Notes: a model not told the origin generated them from the letters alone. 64,000 nucleotides of DNA from Azospirillum agricola (GCF_017876095.1 NZ_JAGINM010000014.1:1-64000), one strand, 5' to 3'. Positions 39,369-49,765 are shown, numbered from the stretch's first letter. Made by a program: numbers and translations.

Positions 39369-40255
39369 GCGGTGTGGTGAAGGGTGTCGGCAAGGTGTTC
39401 AAGAAGGTCGCGTCCGGCGCGTCGAAGATCCTGCCGGTGGCGCTCGCCGCCGGTGCCGTGATGTTCACGGCCGGGAACGCGCTGGGCGTCACGTCGAGTT
39501 GGGGTGATGCGGTCAAGAGCGTGACCGACAGCCTGGGGGCGGGCAGCACGCTGTCGAACGTCCTCAGCGGGGCGATCACGAACGCTGGGTATGGGGCGGT
39601 TGCCGGGGCCGCCACCAGTGCGCTATCCGGCGGCAGCGCGATGCAGGGCGCGCAGTATGGCGCGGCGGCCGGCGCAGTGCTGGGCGGGGCCAAGGGAGCC
39701 TACGACAGCTACGCCGGAACCTCGCCCACCACGGCCGCGACCGAGGGCGGCGGGGGCGCAGCGACCGATGCGCGGGTGGACGCCAGCCCGCCGGCCAGCG
39801 ACGCAGCGCAGGGCGGCGGCGGCAGCCTGATGCGCACCAACCAGCCGGGCTCGACCGCGACCTCCGCAGCCTCGCCCAGCAACGCCGCCACCGGCGCACC
39901 GTCCAGCACTACCTCGGCGGCGGCGAACCCCGGCGTCCTCGACAAGGGTGGTTGGGTCGAGCGCAACGGAACGCTGGTCGGCAACACCCTGACCGGTCTC
40001 GGCAAGGGGCTGCTGGCCGCCGACGGCGACGCCCAGGTGAAGGTGCTCCAGCAGCGGTCGGAGATCGTCCGCAACAACTACGGCGCCCCGCGCACTGGGC
40101 TTCTGACCGCCAGCAACGCGCAGCAGGCTTCTGCCGCCCAGGCGCCCGGCATGACGCCGCAGCAGCGGTTCAGCCAGGCCGGCGTGATGGGGCAATACGT
40201 CTACGACCCTGCCACCGGCCGCTACACGCTGGTGCAGCAGCAGGCTACGGCCTGA
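39365..40255 (+). CDS. Internal virion protein, membrane-active type, 296 aa
   Basis: ATG 39365 overlaps the previous stop. Residues 25-115 are a run of small-residue helices of the glycine-zipper kind (VALAAGAVMFTAGNALGV, AGYGAVAGAATSALSGG), followed by a disordered Ser/Ala region and a Gln-rich end with MTPQQRFSQAGVMGQYVYDP. It could form part of an ejection channel in the envelope. Inference from composition. Confidence 0.65.
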   Translation: MSGVVKGVGKVFKKVASGASKILPVALAAGAVMFTAGNALGVTSSWGDAVKSVTDSLGAGSTLSNVLSGAITNAGYGAVAGAATSALSGGSAMQGAQYGAAAGAVLGGAKGAYDSYAGTSPTTAATEGGGGAATDARVDASPPASDAAQGGGGSLMRTNQPGSTATSAASPSNAATGAPSSTTSAAANPGVLDKGGWVERNGTLVGNTLTGLGKGLLAADGDAQVKVLQQRSEIVRNNYGAPRTGLLTASNAQQASAAQAPGMTPQQRFSQAGVMGQYVYDPATGRYTLVQQQATA

Positions 40256-40265
40256 GGAGAAACAT

Positions 40266-40940
40266 ATGGCAGGACTTCTCAGTGCCCAGCAGGCGCAAGC
40301 CGCCCCGTCCGGTCCGCAGCGGCCTCCCGCCGGGGTGTCGGCCGGGACGCCTTCCGCCGGTGGATCGCTGCAACAGCAGGGCGCTTCCGATCAGGGCGGC
40401 GCGCAGTACGACCAGCCCAACGTCACGCCCGAGGAGCAGGCGCAGTACGACCAGTTCATCGATCGGGCGTTCCGGCTCATTTACGATCAGAAGAGCTTCC
40501 CGACGATCTTGAAGCGCTTGACCGCCACGCCCGATCCGGTCGAAGGGCTGGCGGCCGTCGTCGTGATGGTGGTGACCCGGCTGCGCGACTCCGCCAAGCA
40601 GCAGGGCGTCGAGATCAGCCCGGACGTGCTCTATCACGGCGGCGCCGAGCTGCTGGAGGACGTCGCCGACACCGCGGCAAAGGCTGGCATCTACCAGTAC
40701 ACCCCGGAGGAGATGGAGAAGGCTCTGTATCGCGCCCTCGACCTCTACCGGACGATGGAGCGGCGCGGCGGTGGCGACCCGAGGCCCTACCAGCAGGACT
40801 GGGATGCGCTCATGCAGGCCGACCAGCAGGGGCGGCTGGGCGAGATGCTGCCGCAGCTCGGGCAGGGCGGGCAGCCGCCGGCCAACCAAGCACCGCCGTC
40901 GCGCGGGCTCCTGCGTCAGCCGCAGCAGGGAGGGATGTGA
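40266..40940 (+). CDS. Internal virion protein, 224 aa
   Basis: Disordered N-terminal 55 residues, then a helical domain (YDQFIDRAFRLIYDQ, GLAAVVVMVVTRLRDSAKQQ, YTPEEMEKALYRALDLYR). Between two other probable ejection proteins. No activity can be read from it. Confidence 0.65.
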   Translation: MAGLLSAQQAQAAPSGPQRPPAGVSAGTPSAGGSLQQQGASDQGGAQYDQPNVTPEEQAQYDQFIDRAFRLIYDQKSFPTILKRLTATPDPVEGLAAVVVMVVTRLRDSAKQQGVEISPDVLYHGGAELLEDVADTAAKAGIYQYTPEEMEKALYRALDLYRTMERRGGGDPRPYQQDWDALMQADQQGRLGEMLPQLGQGGQPPANQAPPSRGLLRQPQQGGM

Positions 40941-40941
40941 G

Positions 40942-42039
40942 ATGGCGGGCTTGTTGAGCGCGCTCGGCGGCACGTTGGCCGGCATCGGGCAGGGCATGAC
41001 CGATCAGGCGGCCGAGGACGGGAAGGCCAAGCGCGAGGCGCGGCTGATGGAGTTGCAGCACGGCTATCGCATGACGGAGATGGGCGCGCAGCAGCAGTTC
41101 CAGGCCGGCGAAGCCCAGAAGGGACGCGACTTTCAAGCGGGGCAGTCCGACCTCGACCGCAAGTTCCGAACGGGTGAGCGCGAGGCGTCGCAGACCTTCC
41201 AGGCAAGCGAAAGCGAGAAGTCGCGAGGGTTTCAGGCGGGGCAAGCCGGCGCCGACCGGGCGTTTCGCGCGGGGGAAGCGCAGAGGGGCCGCGACTGGGA
41301 GCGCGAGCGTCTGGGCATCGCCAACGAACAACAGACTCAGCGCGACGAGCGGCAGTTCAGTCGGGAATTGGAGAAGATCGACCGCACAGCCGACGCCAAG
41401 GCGCGGGCGCGCCGGGACCTCTACGGCGACACCTCTGGCCTCAACGCCGACGATCAGCGCCAGTTCAAGGCGCTCGACGGGCTGTATGGCGACGATCCGG
41501 AGAAGATGCGGCAGGCCCTGGCGGCGTCCGGTAACCCCCGTCTGGCGGCGTTGGCGCAGGGTGGTGGGCAGGGTGGCTCCGGATCGAGCGCAGCGAAAAA
41601 GGCCCAGATGAGCGCCGATGACAAGCGGGTCTATGACTCGGTCGTGGAGCGCTACACGGATCCGATGTTGAAAAAGACCGACTGGGGCGCCGTCGGTCGC
41701 GACCTTCAGGCTGGGGGGCGTGACGATTTGGCCGCCTTCGCGTTCGGCTCGCCTGATCCGCAGGGCTGGGAGCGGCTGGAGATTCCGAAGGATCTGCGGC
41801 CTCCGGCGCGCGGCGGCAGTGGGGGTGGCTCGCCCGCCAACCGCGCCCAGACGGGGAATGTCGGCAGCCCGGTGGTGCAGCCATCATCCGCCGGTCAGCC
41901 GGCCGGCAATCCCCCATCCGGTAAGGGGACCCAGGCGGAACCGTTCCAGGCCGCGTCGCAAGCCGATATCGAGTGGTTCAAAAACTTGGCGCCGAAGGGT
42001 GCCGTGATCGTCGTCAACGGCAAGCCCTACGTGAAGTGA
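40942..42039 (+). CDS. Internal virion protein with FQAGQ repeats, 365 aa
   Basis: Residues 45-130 carry a short helical repeat of about 11 residues (QAGEAQKGRDF, QAGQSDLDRKF, QAGQAGADRAF, RAGEAQRGRDW), resembling the repeats in the protein at 37264. The C-terminal 180 residues are partly disordered and end with PKGAVIVVNGKPYVK. It precedes the giant ejected protein by seven bases. Confidence 0.65.
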   Translation: MAGLLSALGGTLAGIGQGMTDQAAEDGKAKREARLMELQHGYRMTEMGAQQQFQAGEAQKGRDFQAGQSDLDRKFRTGEREASQTFQASESEKSRGFQAGQAGADRAFRAGEAQRGRDWERERLGIANEQQTQRDERQFSRELEKIDRTADAKARARRDLYGDTSGLNADDQRQFKALDGLYGDDPEKMRQALAASGNPRLAALAQGGGQGGSGSSAAKKAQMSADDKRVYDSVVERYTDPMLKKTDWGAVGRDLQAGGRDDLAAFAFGSPDPQGWERLEIPKDLRPPARGGSGGGSPANRAQTGNVGSPVVQPSSAGQPAGNPPSGKGTQAEPFQAASQADIEWFKNLAPKGAVIVVNGKPYVK

Positions 42040-42046
42040 GATCGGC

Positions 42047-45000
42047 ATGAATTTCGACGTCTCCGGCCTGACGCCGCTCGACACCATCGGCCTGCGCCCG
42101 GCTGGCGGTGATGCTCTCGACGTGTCCGGGCTGACCCCGCTGGACGCCTCGGGCCTCACGCCCATGGAGGAGCCACAGCGAGCGCAGCAGCCTGCCGGCC
42201 CGGCCGGCGGCGAGGAGGCGTGGAAGAACACCTCCCTCATCGACAAGGCGCTGAACCCGCTGACTGCTGGCGCGCTCAGCCTGAAGCAGGGCGCCGCCGG
42301 TCTCGGCGCCGACCTGTCGGGCCGATCGCTGGCCGTGATGGACCGGGTAGACCGCGGCGAAACTGTCCCCGACATGGAGGACCCAGTCGGCTACCAGCAC
42401 ATGGCGCCCGAACAGCGCGCGGCGGCACGGCGTCAGGCCGAAGCGGAGATCGGGCAATCCGCCGGCATGGCGGTGGAGACCGGACGGCGGATCGCCGACA
42501 TTCCGCAGAACCCGGCGGCGCAGCGCATGATGGGCGCCAAGACCTGGGGCGATGCGGGGCGGGCGTTCTGGAGCGACCCGTTGGGCGTCATTACCTCGGT
42601 CGGCCTGCAATCGCTCCCGGCGACCGTTCCCGCGTTGCTGGCCGGGGCCGTCGGCGGGCCGGTGGCGGGCGGCGTCGCCATGGGCGCGTCGTCGGCAGGC
42701 ACCGAATACCTCTCCTCCGTGCTGGAGGGGCTGGCCAACGAGGGCGTGGACACCAACAACGAAGCCGCTCTCGCGCAGGCGTTCCGCAATCCGGAGCTGA
42801 TGGCGCGTGTCCGGGATCACGCCGCGACCCGTGCGGGCATCATCGGCACCGTCGATGGCGCCACCATGGGGCTTGCTGGCAAGACGCTGGTGCCGCAGGC
42901 GGTGCGGGGCCGCTTGGCGCGCGAGGCTCTGAACGTCCCGGCGCAGATCGCCGCGCAGGGGGCTGCCGGCGGCGCGGCCGAGGCGGGAGCCCAGATCGCC
43001 ACCGAAGGCCGCATCACCGAACCCGGCCAAGTGCTGGGCGAGGTGGTCGGCGAGGCGTTCGGCGCGCCGGCGGAGGTGCTGGCGCTGCGCCATGCGGCCC
43101 GCCCGCCGGTCGACATCGCCCCGCCCAACGTTACCCCGGCCGACATCGCATCACCCATCCCCACGGACCTGATCTCCTCGGGCCGCGCCATCGTCGACGA
43201 CCTGCTGGCGCCCAAGCCGGTCGGCGCCGAGAACGTCGCTGATCTGCCACAAGGGGCGGTTCCGGCGGAGGTGCTGCTCGGACAGGTGGAAGCGGCCGAG
43301 GCCCCTGCGCCCCTGCCACCGCCGGTCGAGGCGGCGCCCGCTCTGCCCGCTGCGGAGACGACGATTGCGCCCGAGCCTGCCACCCTGGATGTCTCCGGCC
43401 TGACGCCGCTGGAGCCGGGCGCCGCCCCGCTCTCGGTTGACGGGCCGGTGCCGCTGGGGGAAGCGCGGGCGCTCCCGCAAGCGGATGCCCAAAATCCCGA
43501 ACTCGGGTCAAGCGCAATGCCGGAAACGGCTGTGTCGATTTTCCCGCCCTCGTTGGAGGCGGCGGAAATGAACACGCCCTCCACAGCGCCCGCCGCGCCG
43601 GCCCTCGATGTGACCGGGCTACGGGAGCTGGAGCAACAGGATGGGCGGGATGGATTTCCCGGCGCAACCCTGTCGGCGGCCGATATGGGAATTCCCATAT
43701 CGGAACAGGATCAACAGGTTGCGTCGCAAGGTATGGACAGCCTGTCCACCCCCATGCAGCAGGATGGCGGCGCCGCCCCGCCCATCCTGACGAAGAACGG
43801 AAAGCCGTTCTCCACCGAGAAGGCGGCGGCGCTCGCGGCCCGGCAGCGGCCGGACCTCAAGGGGCGAGCGCTGGAGCCGGTGCGGGTCGAGGATGGGTGG
43901 GGGTTGCGGACAGTGGACCAGCCCGCCGCGCCGCAGCCAAATGTCGCCCAGCCCGAAGCCCAGGCGCAGCAAGGCTCTCAAGGCGCTGTGGACGAGATCA
44001 CGCCGCCGACACCGGAAGTCGTCCAGCCGCCCGCCGCTCCACGCGACCTCGGCCAGCTGCTCCCGCCCCGGCAAACCCGCATCAACGACGCGGCCCGTTC
44101 GCCGGCCTTGCTGGAGGCATCGATCCGACGCGCCGACGAGACGCGCAACCGCGCTCGCCAGACGCCGGAGCAGCGCAGAGCGTCGGAAGCCGCCAAGGCC
44201 GATACCCTTCGGCAGTTCGATGAGGCCGCCGCGTCCGGCGTGCCCGACTGGAAGGCTCGCTCCAACGCCGAGCGGAACGCCCGGTCAGGGGCGGTGCGCC
44301 CGAAGGAATGGGAGCGGGGGTATTACTCGACCCAGGAGATGGAATACCGCACCGGCTGGAACGATGCCTTGGCCGGCCGGCCGTCTATCGACCCCGAGTT
44401 TCCGGCCGCCTACCGGGCTGGCGTGCTGGAGGCGCGCGCCTGGCTGGAGGAGAACCCGCGCCCGGATGGCGACGAGACCATCGACATCACGGCGCGCACC
44501 TCGCGGGGCCAGGAGACCCGCTACAACCTGCCGGCGGACGCCGACACCATCCGCACGGTGCGTGGCAATATCGAGAAGCTCCCGGCGGACCGCTTCTCCA
44601 TCGAGCGGGACGACAGCGGCTTCGTTCGCGCGCCCGACGGCTCCCCTAATTTCGGCGAGATCGGCGCGGATGCTGCTACAGCCATTGGCCGACAGCCCGG
44701 TGCGATCCGCCTTCGGGAAGGCGACGCAGCCTCCGGCCTCGCCCACATCCGCGCAGGCCACACGGAAGACGCCCGGCAGCGCGGCTATGATTCGGTCGAG
44801 GCGATGATCGCCGACGTCGCTCGGAACTACGACGAGATCCATAAGGGGAAAGGGCGCGCGCTCATCCTCGTAAAGCGCGACGGGCGGCGGTCGGGCGCAA
44901 CGTGGATTCAGCTTGAGCCGTCAGCCAACGGCGATTTCTACGACGTGAAGACGGCGACGCCGACTCGTATGGACTTCATGGGGAAGCAAGAGCCGGCCTG

Positions 45001-48000
45001 GAGGCGTTCTGCACGGCGAGACGCCACGGGCTCGAACGGTGGGGTTGCCACCTCGCCCGCCCCCTTCAGCGCAAGGGCCCAGGCCGGTGAGCCCAATGTG
45101 GCACCGGAGCGGCGGGACGGCAAGAGCGAGGCCGATTCCTTCCGCCTCGCGCCCGAGTTCGAGCAGGCGCTCCCAACCATCGAGGCGGACCTCCGGGCCC
45201 GTCTCCAGCGCTACGGCATCGCCGACCGCGTCGGCCTGCGGCTGGTGGACGCGATCCGCAACCGACTGACTGGGGAGCCCCTGCCCCCCGTCATCATCGA
45301 CGGGAGGCGCTTCGATGCCAAGGGCCGCTACCTCTACGACCGCCGGATCATCGAGGTGGCGCTCGGGGCGGAAAACCGCACCTTCACCTTCGATCACGAG
45401 GTGATCCACGCCCTGCGCGATCTGGAACTGATCCGGCCGTTGGAGTGGCGGGCGCTGCAACGGGAGGTGCTTCAGGACAACAAGCGGATGGCTGGGGTGC
45501 GCGAACGCTACCCGGAGTATGGCCGCATCGGCGATCGACCCGAGCGCACCGACCGCATCGTTGAGGAGGCCGTCGCCGACCTGTTCGCCGAGTGGCAGGC
45601 CGGCCGTGTCCAGGCCAAGGGCTTTGTCCGCGTCACCCTGGAGCGCATCCGCGACTTCCTGCGCGCCGTCGGGCAGGCGCTGCGCGGCGAAGGGTTCCGG
45701 ACCGTCGACAGCGTGTTCCGGGCCATCGACCGGGGCGCGATCGGGCGGCGCGGCGCCGAGGGCGAGGCGGCAACCAGCGGCCTGGCCGAAGCCCACCACG
45801 CGCAGATGCAGCCGCGCGACCAGCAGGGGCGGTTCATCCCCGGCGCGCCGGAGGACCGCTTCTCGTTGGAGGATCCGGCAGCCGCCCCCGCGCCGCAGGC
45901 CGCCGAAGCGCGCCGCTCCCTCATGACCCGGCTGGCTGGCGCCCAGCCCATCGACCGCGTGGCCCGCCTCCCCTTCGACCTGTTCGGCGGGCTGAACGGC
46001 CGGAATGAATGGAAGGGCGGCCTCTACCTGAACCGACAGGCCGCGCGCATCATCACCGAAGCGGAGTTTGCGGACGGTGGGCGCTTGGGCTGGATGAACG
46101 GCATTCTGCACAAGGCCCGCGCCGGCTTGATCGACCGCTACGGCCTCGACGCCGCCTATGTCGAGCGCGACCGGCAGCGCGGTCTCGACGAGCGCCGCAT
46201 CATGGCGCAGGTGCCGGAGCTGATGAAGATGCTCGCCGACCAGGATGTGAAGCCGGAGGAAATGCAGACGCTCCAGGCGATCCTGACCGGCGAGGAGGTG
46301 GCTGACGCCCGGTGGGAGGGCATCGCCACCCCGATCCGGCAGGCCATCGACCAACTGGGCGCCGAGGCGGTCGAGCTTGGACTCTTGTCGCCCGAGGCCT
46401 TTGAGCGCTACCGGGGCAAATACCTGCACCGGGTCTACGCCAAGCACGAGGCCGACCAGGGCAGTCTGGTGGCCTGGGTGGACCGGAAGATGACCGGCCG
46501 GCGCCGCAAGGTCATCGGCGATCAGTTCAAGGGGCGCGGCTTGTTCATGGAGGTGACGCACAACACGCTGATCCGCTACACCGACGAGGCCCAGACGGCG
46601 CGGGCGCGGTCCGGCCAGTTGCGGGCCCTGGAAAGGCGCCGCGATGAGCTGCTGCGCCGGCGCGAGTTGGCGGAAGCGCGTGCCGATGAGCGGCGCGACG
46701 AGATGGGGGCGACGCTGGAGCGACGTGCGGACGCCAGGGAGCGCCTGGCCGATCCCGTCGCGGCGCGGGGGGCCGAGCGCAAGGTCGCTGCGTTGCGTGA
46801 TCGCCGGGCCACGCTGGAGCGTCAGCGAGCGGAGGTCGCCGCCGAACTGCGGGCGATGTCCGGCGAATCGGAGGCGGTGCTTGGTCGCCGCATGAGCGTC
46901 ACCGATGCCGCCCGCATCGACGGGCAGAGCGGCGCCTCGTCGGATCTACGGCCGAGTGCGTTCCAGAAGGGGCAAGCCCGCGAGCAGGGCGTGGCTCTGA
47001 CGCGCCAATCAGCGAAGGCAGAGCGCGCCCGCGAAGCGCTGACCAGGCTCGATCACGAAATTGCGGCGGTTGACCAGCGCATCGAGCGGACGGGTGGCGA
47101 CGTCGTCACAGACCGGGAGGGGATTGAGGGGCAGGTACGCGAGCAGGCCGCCGCCCTAACCCGGCAGAACCTGCGCAACCAGCGAGCCCGCGCACTGGTC
47201 GACCGCATCAACGGCCAGTTGGCCGACGTGAATGGCCGCATCGTCGAGACCGAGACGCGCCTGTTCGCCGCCGACGAGTTGAAGGCGGCCAAGGGCCAGC
47301 GATTCCGGGTACTCGACAAGCTGGGCGAGGCAAATGATGGCGAGCGGCCGCGCGTAACCCGCCGCGCGTATCTGCCGGAGGGCGCGGCGGTGCCGCAGGA
47401 TATGGAGGGCTACCAGGACCGCGGCGTGTGGGAGGTGCGCGGCGAGAAGAACGGCAAGGTCGTGATCTGGCGCGACTTCGAGAAGGCCGAGCGCCAAGCG
47501 ATGGGCGAGATCGTCGACGCCCGTTACACGGTCGCCAAGACCTACATGCTGATGGCCCATGACCTGTCCACCGGCCGGTTCTTCCGCGACATCGCGCAGA
47601 ACGCCGAATGGTCACGCGACGGGCAGGACGAGCCCCCGTCCGCCACCTGGAAGGAGGCCGGAGAGTACAGCCGGTTCCTGGCCGATCCCGCCATCCAATG
47701 GGTGAAGGTGCCCGACACCAAGATCCCGAAGAGCAACACCAAGCGGTACGGCGCGCTCTCCGGCCGGTTCGTGCGGGCGGAAATCTGGCGCGACATGGCC
47801 GAACTGGAGGCGATGCAGAAGCCCGGCCTGTGGGACAGCATCATGCGGCAATGGAAGGCCAACAAGACCTACCGCAGCCCGGTCGTCCACATGAACAACA
47901 TCATGTCCAACGTCATGTTCATGGACATGGCCGACGTCCGGGCCGCCGATTTGGTGCGGGCCATGATCTCCTTGCAGAAGCGCGATGACCTCTATCGTGA

Positions 48001-49177
48001 GGCGCTCGACCAGGGTGCCTTCGGCTCGAACATGCTGGCGCAGGAAATCCGGGAGGAGGTGTTGAAGCCGATCTTGGAGGAGATCGAGCGGCAGGGGCAG
48101 GCCAACATGGGGGCAATGGAGGCGCGCTTCGGGGTGGCCGGCAAGCTGGCGGACCGGCTGTTCGCCGGCGTGAAGGCCGCCGACCGGAAGATGATGAACG
48201 CCTACCAGATAGAGGACGAGGTGTTCCGCATGGCGCTCTACCTGCGCCGCCGCGACCAGGGCGCCTCGCCCGAGCAAGCGGCGCTGGAGGCCAAGGACAC
48301 CTTCTTGGACTACGACATCCGCGCGCCCTGGGTGAACGCGGCCAAGCGCTACGCCTTGCCCTTCATCTCCTACACCTATCGGGCCGCGCCGATGATCGCC
48401 CGCACGCTGATGGCGCGGCCGTGGAAACTGGCGAAGTACTTCACGATGATGTACGCGCTGAACGCGCTCGCCTACGCCATCGACGGCGGCGACGAGGATG
48501 AGGAGCGCCGCTCCCTGCGCGAGAATGAGCAGGGCTGGGCCTGGACCGGCATCCCGCGCATGCTGCGGCTGCCCACCCACGACCAGCACGGCAACCCGGT
48601 GTTCCTCGACGTCCGGCGCTGGATCCCCGCGGGCGACGTCTTTGATACCGGGCAGGGGCAATCGGTGGTGCCGCTGCCGGGCTGGATGCAGCCGGGCGGG
48701 CCGTTGATGATCGCCGCGGAACTGCTGCTGAACCGCTCTGCCTTCACCGGTCAGGACATCAGCAACAAACTGACGGACACCGTCGGCGAGCGAATCGGCA
48801 AGGCCGCCGGTCACGCCTACAAGTCGTGGATACCGTCGGCCGCCTGGATCCCCGGAAGCTGGTACTGGGACCGGATCGGGAACGCCATCACCGGCGCGCG
48901 GGACTGGTCGGGCCGGCCCTACTCGGTCCCGCAGGCGGTCGCCTCGTCCGTCGGCATCAAGGTGAAGCCCCAGGATGTACAGGAGGGCTTTGCTGCCTGG
49001 GGCCGGGAGTTCGGCAAAGCCGAGCGCGACCTTCAGGCGGAGGCGCGCCGGGCCAGCAACGACCGGGAGCGGGGCCTGCTCAGCGAGACCGGCTTCGAAC
49101 GGGCCATGGAGCGGCTGACGAAGAAGCTCGAGCAGCTGGGCGAGCGGCGGCGGGAGACGTTCGAGGGAATGCGATGA
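42047..49177 (+). CDS. Giant polyvalent ejected protein with HEVIH motif, 2376 aa
   Basis: Single frame of 7.1 kb at the end of the late operon. In order: DVSGLTPLD repeats (residues 3-35, again near 446 and 520); a helical membrane-active region; a segment at about 880-985 (RLREGDAASGLAHIRAGH, ALILVKRDGRRSGATW) resembling the Barnase-EndoU-ColicinE5-RelE-like nuclease found in phage polyvalent proteins; HEVIH at 1117-1121, a zincin-type metallopeptidase motif; coiled coils at about 1518-1760; a C-terminal part with YALPFISYTYRAAPMIARTL and a hydrophobic stretch near 2130, typical of LPD38-type ends. Such proteins travel in the capsid and enter the cell with the DNA. Confidence 0.8.
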   Translation: MNFDVSGLTPLDTIGLRPAGGDALDVSGLTPLDASGLTPMEEPQRAQQPAGPAGGEEAWKNTSLIDKALNPLTAGALSLKQGAAGLGADLSGRSLAVMDRVDRGETVPDMEDPVGYQHMAPEQRAAARRQAEAEIGQSAGMAVETGRRIADIPQNPAAQRMMGAKTWGDAGRAFWSDPLGVITSVGLQSLPATVPALLAGAVGGPVAGGVAMGASSAGTEYLSSVLEGLANEGVDTNNEAALAQAFRNPELMARVRDHAATRAGIIGTVDGATMGLAGKTLVPQAVRGRLAREALNVPAQIAAQGAAGGAAEAGAQIATEGRITEPGQVLGEVVGEAFGAPAEVLALRHAARPPVDIAPPNVTPADIASPIPTDLISSGRAIVDDLLAPKPVGAENVADLPQGAVPAEVLLGQVEAAEAPAPLPPPVEAAPALPAAETTIAPEPATLDVSGLTPLEPGAAPLSVDGPVPLGEARALPQADAQNPELGSSAMPETAVSIFPPSLEAAEMNTPSTAPAAPALDVTGLRELEQQDGRDGFPGATLSAADMGIPISEQDQQVASQGMDSLSTPMQQDGGAAPPILTKNGKPFSTEKAAALAARQRPDLKGRALEPVRVEDGWGLRTVDQPAAPQPNVAQPEAQAQQGSQGAVDEITPPTPEVVQPPAAPRDLGQLLPPRQTRINDAARSPALLEASIRRADETRNRARQTPEQRRASEAAKADTLRQFDEAAASGVPDWKARSNAERNARSGAVRPKEWERGYYSTQEMEYRTGWNDALAGRPSIDPEFPAAYRAGVLEARAWLEENPRPDGDETIDITARTSRGQETRYNLPADADTIRTVRGNIEKLPADRFSIERDDSGFVRAPDGSPNFGEIGADAATAIGRQPGAIRLREGDAASGLAHIRAGHTEDARQRGYDSVEAMIADVARNYDEIHKGKGRALILVKRDGRRSGATWIQLEPSANGDFYDVKTATPTRMDFMGKQEPAWRRSARRDATGSNGGVATSPAPFSARAQAGEPNVAPERRDGKSEADSFRLAPEFEQALPTIEADLRARLQRYGIADRVGLRLVDAIRNRLTGEPLPPVIIDGRRFDAKGRYLYDRRIIEVALGAENRTFTFDHEVIHALRDLELIRPLEWRALQREVLQDNKRMAGVRERYPEYGRIGDRPERTDRIVEEAVADLFAEWQAGRVQAKGFVRVTLERIRDFLRAVGQALRGEGFRTVDSVFRAIDRGAIGRRGAEGEAATSGLAEAHHAQMQPRDQQGRFIPGAPEDRFSLEDPAAAPAPQAAEARRSLMTRLAGAQPIDRVARLPFDLFGGLNGRNEWKGGLYLNRQAARIITEAEFADGGRLGWMNGILHKARAGLIDRYGLDAAYVERDRQRGLDERRIMAQVPELMKMLADQDVKPEEMQTLQAILTGEEVADARWEGIATPIRQAIDQLGAEAVELGLLSPEAFERYRGKYLHRVYAKHEADQGSLVAWVDRKMTGRRRKVIGDQFKGRGLFMEVTHNTLIRYTDEAQTARARSGQLRALERRRDELLRRRELAEARADERRDEMGATLERRADARERLADPVAARGAERKVAALRDRRATLERQRAEVAAELRAMSGESEAVLGRRMSVTDAARIDGQSGASSDLRPSAFQKGQAREQGVALTRQSAKAERAREALTRLDHEIAAVDQRIERTGGDVVTDREGIEGQVREQAAALTRQNLRNQRARALVDRINGQLADVNGRIVETETRLFAADELKAAKGQRFRVLDKLGEANDGERPRVTRRAYLPEGAAVPQDMEGYQDRGVWEVRGEKNGKVVIWRDFEKAERQAMGEIVDARYTVAKTYMLMAHDLSTGRFFRDIAQNAEWSRDGQDEPPSATWKEAGEYSRFLADPAIQWVKVPDTKIPKSNTKRYGALSGRFVRAEIWRDMAELEAMQKPGLWDSIMRQWKANKTYRSPVVHMNNIMSNVMFMDMADVRAADLVRAMISLQKRDDLYREALDQGAFGSNMLAQEIREEVLKPILEEIERQGQANMGAMEARFGVAGKLADRLFAGVKAADRKMMNAYQIEDEVFRMALYLRRRDQGASPEQAALEAKDTFLDYDIRAPWVNAAKRYALPFISYTYRAAPMIARTLMARPWKLAKYFTMMYALNALAYAIDGGDEDEERRSLRENEQGWAWTGIPRMLRLPTHDQHGNPVFLDVRRWIPAGDVFDTGQGQSVVPLPGWMQPGGPLMIAAELLLNRSAFTGQDISNKLTDTVGERIGKAAGHAYKSWIPSAAWIPGSWYWDRIGNAITGARDWSGRPYSVPQAVASSVGIKVKPQDVQEGFAAWGREFGKAERDLQAEARRASNDRERGLLSETGFERAMERLTKKLEQLGERRRETFEGMR

Positions 49178-49183
49178 AATCTA

Positions 49184-49741
49184 TCAGCGGATCGCGTTAG
49201 CCGCGAAAAAGACGCCGAGCGGGAAGCAGGCTATGGCCAGCAGCCCCGCTCCAAGCGCACAAAAGCGGAAGAAATTCCCCAAGGCGCGCCTCCCCTTGAA
49301 GTCATTGAAAAGAGCCTGTGTTATATAGGAAAGGCCAGATGCCACTATGCTTAGCGTAACTCCAAGCGAAAATATATTAATCGCTGGGTAAAGTTTCGAG
49401 ATAATCTGATGTCCGGAAGGGTCTTTGCTCCAAATATGCCCCATGAAGGCAATCAGAGCGACAATGCCGCCGCCATTCGCCACGAACAGGCCGCGCAAAG
49501 CCGATAAGCCGAAGTCGATTTGTGCGCGCTCGTGTATCTGCCGCACGTTCAGCTTCTGCTTCCACATCTCCAAGCGCCGGTTGTTTCGCATCTGGCGCCC
49601 AAGAAGGGCATGCTGCTCGAACGCTTTATGGCTTTCAACCTCACACTGAAGTCGGGCTTTGAAGATCTCGAACTGCTGAGCATTAGTCAGATCATCTTGT
49701 TCGGATTCTTGACGCTCTGGCGCCAATTCAGGGGTATTCAT
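49184..49741 (-). CDS. Membrane protein, candidate lysogenic-conversion gene, 185 aa
   Basis: A charged cytoplasmic N-terminal helix (residues 1-80) is followed by three hydrophobic segments at about 84-104, 119-141 and 158-180. The base composition is lower in GC than the flanking late genes. It runs opposite to the late operon, beside the attachment site, where cargo genes expressed from the prophage are common. Superinfection exclusion is plausible; no family recognised. Confidence 0.65.
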   Translation of the reverse strand: MNTPELAPERQESEQDDLTNAQQFEIFKARLQCEVESHKAFEQHALLGRQMRNNRRLEMWKQKLNVRQIHERAQIDFGLSALRGLFVANGGGIVALIAFMGHIWSKDPSGHQIISKLYPAINIFSLGVTLSIVASGLSYITQALFNDFKGRRALGNFFRFCALGAGLLAIACFPLGVFFAANAIR

Positions 49742-49765
49742 TTGACACCAATGCGGTTGCTTCGC

